DNA of 53,713 nt. Origin: Paenibacillus barengoltzii NBRC 101215 (GTDB lineage: Bacteria; Bacillota; Bacilli; Paenibacillales; Paenibacillaceae). Below, piece by piece: positions 50,290 to 53,713 of this stretch. The stretch covers positions 1 through 53,713 of the forward strand of contig NZ_BILV01000046.1 of NCBI RefSeq assembly GCF_004000745.1, in the 5' to 3' direction. Within the stretch, counting starts at the first letter, position 1; each line of letters begins with the position of its first letter. A program made the position numbers and the translations under genes. The notes beneath the pieces are model-generated. The model saw only the letters and a program-made list of their open reading frames with translations. It searched no databases and was not told the DNA's origin.

Positions 50290-51678
50290 ATGAAGAAGAA
50301 ATGGTTGTGGATTGGGGGCGGAGCCTTGGTTCTGATCGCCATTGCCCTCATCCTTGTTCTAAAGCTGCCGGACAAGCAGAATCAGACGGCGGCGCCCGTT
50401 CAGAATACGACCCGGGTCAGCAAGGGCGACATTACCGTTAGCGTGTCCGGATCAGGTACGATCGTCTCAACCGAGAGCGAAAGCGTACGTACGAAGGACG
50501 AGGGGAAAGTAAGCGAAGTTCTTGTAAAGACGGGAGACGTCGTGGAAGAAGGCCAGGTGCTGCTGACATTTGAGGGCACGGATAATACCGACAACATCAA
50601 GGAACAGCAATCCTCCCTGGAAATGCAGAAACTGGACCTGGTTGATTTGCAAAATCAGTTTAAACGTCAAGTGCAAGAAGGCGCCGACGAGCAAACACTA
50701 AACGCCACGAAAAAATCAATTGCCAAGCAAGAGCTAAACATCAGCAATACGGAAGCGGAAATCGCTAAGCTGCAGGAGGCAATGGTTCCTCCCGATCCGT
50801 TAACCTCCCCGATTGACGGCACGGTCACCGCAGTCAACATCACCGCCGGGGAACAGGCTAAAAGCGGAAGCGAGCTGTTTGTCATTAACGATTACCAGAA
50901 GCTCAGCGTCAAAATTCAGGTTGACGAGCTGGATATCCCCAGCGTCACAAAGGGCATGAAGGCGAACGTTCAAGTTGACGCTTTTCCGGATCAGACTTTT
51001 GAAGGTGTTGTCTCTGACATCGCGAATGAAGGGGTTGCCTCGGGCGGTGTGTCGTTATTTGATGTCACGATCGCCCTGAACAATTCTGAAGGCGTGCGGG
51101 TAGGCATGTCAGCGGAAGCAACGATCATCACCGAGGAGAAAAAGGATATCTTAACCCTGCCGATCGAGGCGGTTCAGCAGCGGGCCGGCCGGTATTTCGT
51201 CATGCTGCCCGAAACGGGGAGCGACGGAACAAGTGCGGCAGGTGGCGCAGCCAGTCCGCAAGGGTCGGGCAGCGGGCCGGCTACAGGCAGCGCACCGGCC
51301 GCTGACAGTGCGCCGACCACGGGCAGCGCACCGGCCGAAGGCAGCACGCCCAGCACAGGCCGCACTGCACAGCCCGATGCCGCAGCTGGTGCTGCCGGAG
51401 GCACCAGCGGCATGAACGGCCGTATTCAGGTCGTTGAGGTTGGCGTGCATAACGAATCATATATCGAGATTGTCAGCGGACTAACCGAAGGCCAGGAGGT
51501 TGTGATCCCGACGATCATCAGCAACTCTTCGAGTTCCTCCACCCAACAGCAAATGAGAATGCAGGGAGGGTTCGGCGGAGGCAGTGCCGGATTTGGCGGA
51601 GCCGGAGGCGCCGCTCCTGGCGGGGGCGGTGCGGCTCCATCCGGAAGAGGCGGGTTCAGCGGCGGAGGTGGCCGATAA
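50290..51678 (+). CDS. MacA/HlyD-like periplasmic adaptor subunit
   Basis: Membrane-fusion-type adaptor of 462 residues. One N-terminal helix (about 4-25) is followed by barrel-sandwich halves at about 50-100 and 170-200, separated by a coiled coil (about 100-165), and a beta-barrel domain. A Gly/Ala/Pro/Ser/Thr repeat insert (about 310-373) interrupts the membrane-proximal region, and the protein ends in a Gly-rich tail (about 425-462). TTGGAGGGATTCG precedes the ATG. It overlaps the ATPase gene by one base and belongs to a three-gene export operon. Confidence 0.92.
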   Translation: MKKKWLWIGGGALVLIAIALILVLKLPDKQNQTAAPVQNTTRVSKGDITVSVSGSGTIVSTESESVRTKDEGKVSEVLVKTGDVVEEGQVLLTFEGTDNTDNIKEQQSSLEMQKLDLVDLQNQFKRQVQEGADEQTLNATKKSIAKQELNISNTEAEIAKLQEAMVPPDPLTSPIDGTVTAVNITAGEQAKSGSELFVINDYQKLSVKIQVDELDIPSVTKGMKANVQVDAFPDQTFEGVVSDIANEGVASGGVSLFDVTIALNNSEGVRVGMSAEATIITEEKKDILTLPIEAVQQRAGRYFVMLPETGSDGTSAAGGAASPQGSGSGPATGSAPAADSAPTTGSAPAEGSTPSTGRTAQPDAAAGAAGGTSGMNGRIQVVEVGVHNESYIEIVSGLTEGQEVVIPTIISNSSSSSTQQQMRMQGGFGGGSAGFGGAGGAAPGGGGAAPSGRGGFSGGGGR

Positions 51679-52379
51679 TGGCGGCAATATCTCCCCCACT
51701 GATCGACGTGCAGAACCTCGGACACGGCTACCGTATGGCCGGAGAGATGATGACCGTGCTCAGCGATATCAGCTTTCAGGTCCGGCATGGCGAATTCGTC
51801 GCCATCATCGGCCCGTCCGGCTCCGGGAAGTCGACGCTGATGAACATGCTGGGCTGTCTGGACGTCGCCAACGAAGGGACGTATTTGCTTGACGGGCAGG
51901 ACATACGCAAGCTGTCCGATAACAAGCTGGCCACGATTCGCAATGAGAAGATTGGGTTTATTTTTCAACAGTTTAATCTGTTGCCCAAATTAACCGCCTA
52001 CGAAAATGTTGAGCTGCCGCTCATCTACCGCAACGTCCCGCACAAGGAGCGAAAAAAATCAGTCGAAGAGTCGCTCCGTCTCGTTGGTTTGGAAGACCGG
52101 ATGCACCATCGTCCTTCCGAGTTGTCAGGCGGGCAGCAGCAGCGGGTGGCCATCGCCCGTGCAATCGCCGGCTCCCCGCCGCTCCTGCTCGCGGACGAAC
52201 CGACCGGCGCGCTGGACAGCAAGACTGGCATCGAAGTGATGGATAAGATGAAGGAACTGAATGCACTCGGCCACACGATCATTATTATCACCCACGATCT
52301 GTCCATCGCTGAGCAAGCCAAACGGGTCATCCGAATCCAGGACGGACGAATTGTTGAAGATCGGGGGAGCCGGGCATGA
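51678..52379 (+). CDS. MacB-type ABC transporter ATPase
   Basis: ATPase of 233 residues. Walker A GPSGSGKST, Q-loop IFQQFNLL, signature LSGGQQQRVAIARA and Walker B LLLADEPTGALD are intact. It is of the MacB/LolD group and starts in TAATG over the adaptor stop. Its stop overlaps the permease start (ATGA), indicating coupled translation of the complex. Confidence 0.95.
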   Translation: MAAISPPLIDVQNLGHGYRMAGEMMTVLSDISFQVRHGEFVAIIGPSGSGKSTLMNMLGCLDVANEGTYLLDGQDIRKLSDNKLATIRNEKIGFIFQQFNLLPKLTAYENVELPLIYRNVPHKERKKSVEESLRLVGLEDRMHHRPSELSGGQQQRVAIARAIAGSPPLLLADEPTGALDSKTGIEVMDKMKELNALGHTIIIITHDLSIAEQAKRVIRIQDGRIVEDRGSRA

Positions 52380-53548
52380 ATCTTCTGCAAAGCATCAAAA
52401 TGGCCTGGAAAAGCATCGCCGGAGCGAAGATCCGCTCTTTTCTTACGATGCTAGGCATCATTATCGGCGTCTCCTCGGTGATTACGCTCGTATCTGTGGG
52501 GCAAGGCACCACATCGCAGATTACGGACCAACTCGAAGGCTTGGGAACCGACCTGCTTACGGTGAACATCATGGGCCGGGGCAGCTCCACCTCACTCTCC
52601 TTTGAGGAAGCGATGGCTCTGGGGAAGATCGAAGGGGTGAAGGCCGTATCCCCCGTGATCAACGGCTCTGTAACGGCCAAGAAAGGAACGGTAAATGACA
52701 GTCTTTCGGTAGAAGGCATCGCGCCTTCCTACGAGGAGGTCCAGGATTTCCACGTCCAAGCCGGACGTTACATCATCGACATGGACAATGAGTTCCGCAT
52801 GAAGGTGGCGTTGATCGGGACCGAAGCTGCCGAGACTTTTTTTGGCACAGATAACCCGATTGGACAAACGATTCAGCTTAACGGCAGCAGTTTCAAAATC
52901 GTTGGCTTGTTGGAATCGAAAGGTTCCAGCCTGACCGCCTCCAACGATAATAAGCTGCTGATCCCAATCGCTACGGCCGAGCGCTTTCTGCAAAGCCGCG
53001 GCGTGCGTTCGATTACGGTACAGGTTGAGGACACCAAGCAGATTGAAACCGTCAAAGCGTTGCTGGAAGCTACCTTGGATAAAAAGTTCCAAAATGCCGA
53101 CAACGCCTACAGTATCTTTAACTCCCAGGAGATGCTGGACACGCTAAATTCGACAACCCAAATACTGTCGCTGGCGCTCGGCGGCATTGCCGGCATTTCG
53201 CTGCTCGTCGGCGGCATTGGGATCATGAACATCATGCTCGTCTCCGTCAGCGAGCGCACCCGGGAAATCGGCGTTCGCAAAGCGATCGGGGCCAAAAAGC
53301 GTGACATCCTGATGCAATTCATGGTCGAATCGACGGCACTTAGCGGCTTCGGCGGCTTGATTGGCATCGGGCTGGGCTACGGCGCCAGCGCGTTGATCGG
53401 CCACTATTCGTCGCTAACGACCACCGTATCGCTCCCGATCGTCCTGATCGCCTTTGGCTTCTCCTTGTTCATCGGCATCATCTTTGGGATGATTCCAGCG
53501 AACAAGGCAGCCAAGCTGCGCCCGATTTACGCGCTGCGGACCGATTAA
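52376..53548 (+). CDS. MacB-like FtsX-family ABC permease
   Basis: Permease of 390 residues with four membrane helices: one at the N terminus (IRSFLTMLGIIIGVSSVITLVSVG) and three at the C terminus. A large extracytoplasmic MacB-PCD-type domain lies between them. The family motif SERTREIGVRKAIGAKKRDILMQFMVE is clear. With the adaptor and ATPase it forms a mechanotransmission-type exporter; in Firmicutes such systems often handle peptides or antimicrobials, but the substrate here is unknown. Confidence 0.95.
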   Translation: MNLLQSIKMAWKSIAGAKIRSFLTMLGIIIGVSSVITLVSVGQGTTSQITDQLEGLGTDLLTVNIMGRGSSTSLSFEEAMALGKIEGVKAVSPVINGSVTAKKGTVNDSLSVEGIAPSYEEVQDFHVQAGRYIIDMDNEFRMKVALIGTEAAETFFGTDNPIGQTIQLNGSSFKIVGLLESKGSSLTASNDNKLLIPIATAERFLQSRGVRSITVQVEDTKQIETVKALLEATLDKKFQNADNAYSIFNSQEMLDTLNSTTQILSLALGGIAGISLLVGGIGIMNIMLVSVSERTREIGVRKAIGAKKRDILMQFMVESTALSGFGGLIGIGLGYGASALIGHYSSLTTTVSLPIVLIAFGFSLFIGIIFGMIPANKAAKLRPIYALRTD

Positions 53549-53556
53549 GTCAACCA

Positions 53557-53580
53557 TTGTGTTCGAAAAATCGAATACAA
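53557..53580 (+). terminator. Stem-loop after the MacB-like operon
   Basis: TTGTGTTCGA and TCGAATACAA pair (one G-U) around an AAAA loop just after the permease stop. No T-run follows, so termination is tentative. The remaining 130 bp to the window end are AT-rich with nothing recognisable. Confidence 0.4.
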
Positions 53581-53713
53581 TTCACCAGATTCACCGGTTT
53601 TAGCGAATTATATATGAAATTTCATACAGAATGTGCCCTGCGGGTGCCGGAATCCACTAGCCTTGCATCTAAAGTGACATGGTATTCAATTAATTGTTAA
53701 TCTTGGTTGTATC

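Overview
The window looks like a chromosomal segment of an endospore-forming Firmicute, most likely Paenibacillaceae. This is inferred from strong AAGGAGG-type ribosome sites, frequent GTG/TTG starts, a cortex morphogenetic protein gene (cmpA), a monoderm-type Tad pilus operon and moderately high GC. Only sequence reading was used; no database search was run.

Layout. (1) 1-9240 is a beta-1,2-glucan (sophoro-oligosaccharide) utilisation locus. A GH94 1,2-beta-oligoglucan phosphorylase and a GH3 beta-glucosidase lie on the minus strand, and a lipoprotein solute-binding protein with two permeases lies on the plus strand. They diverge from a control region with two sigma-A-type promoters and four copies of the palindrome GAAACGTTTC. 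Gene content matches the characterised Listeria innocua lin1839-lin1843 set; the importer ATPase and the expected LacI-type regulator are not in the window. (2) 9239-21130 is mostly housekeeping: an orphan CysA-like ATPase, TetR, YigZ, pgi, a beta-hydroxyacid dehydrogenase, ppnP, tkt, purU, nfo with a C-terminal extension, a DUF2621 protein and a TIGR01777 epimerase. (3) 21149-23300 holds two FecCD siderophore permeases behind a Fur-box-like site. (4) 23340-33921 is a complete Gram-positive Tad/Flp pilus operon (tadZ, tadA, tadB, tadC, flp, tadE and tadG-like genes, prepilin peptidase, FHA protein). Its leader carries a strong terminator hairpin, and its first gene appears to start at ATT. (5) 33996-37458 is an AT-rich, probably transferred lactococcin-972-type bacteriocin island: precursor, TIGR01654 membrane protein, export ATPase and a small membrane-anchored protein. 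(6) 37972-46461 is a mixed region with five tRNA genes (two identical tRNA-Leu copies), a divergent XRE/PAS pair, azlCD, a Cof-type phosphatase, an MFS transporter with a likely regulator, SprT and small conserved genes. (7) 46462-47061 is mostly non-coding and holds a cluster of about 33-bp repeats in both orientations, followed by tiny cmpA. (8) 47321-53548 carries tex, a DUF4190 membrane protein and a MacA/MacB-like three-gene efflux operon.

Most notable: the bacteriocin island, the four-operator divergent control region, the conditional-terminator-plus-AUU-start arrangement of the Tad operon, the repeat cluster, and a small stand-alone PAS protein with a cysteine-rich C-terminal module.
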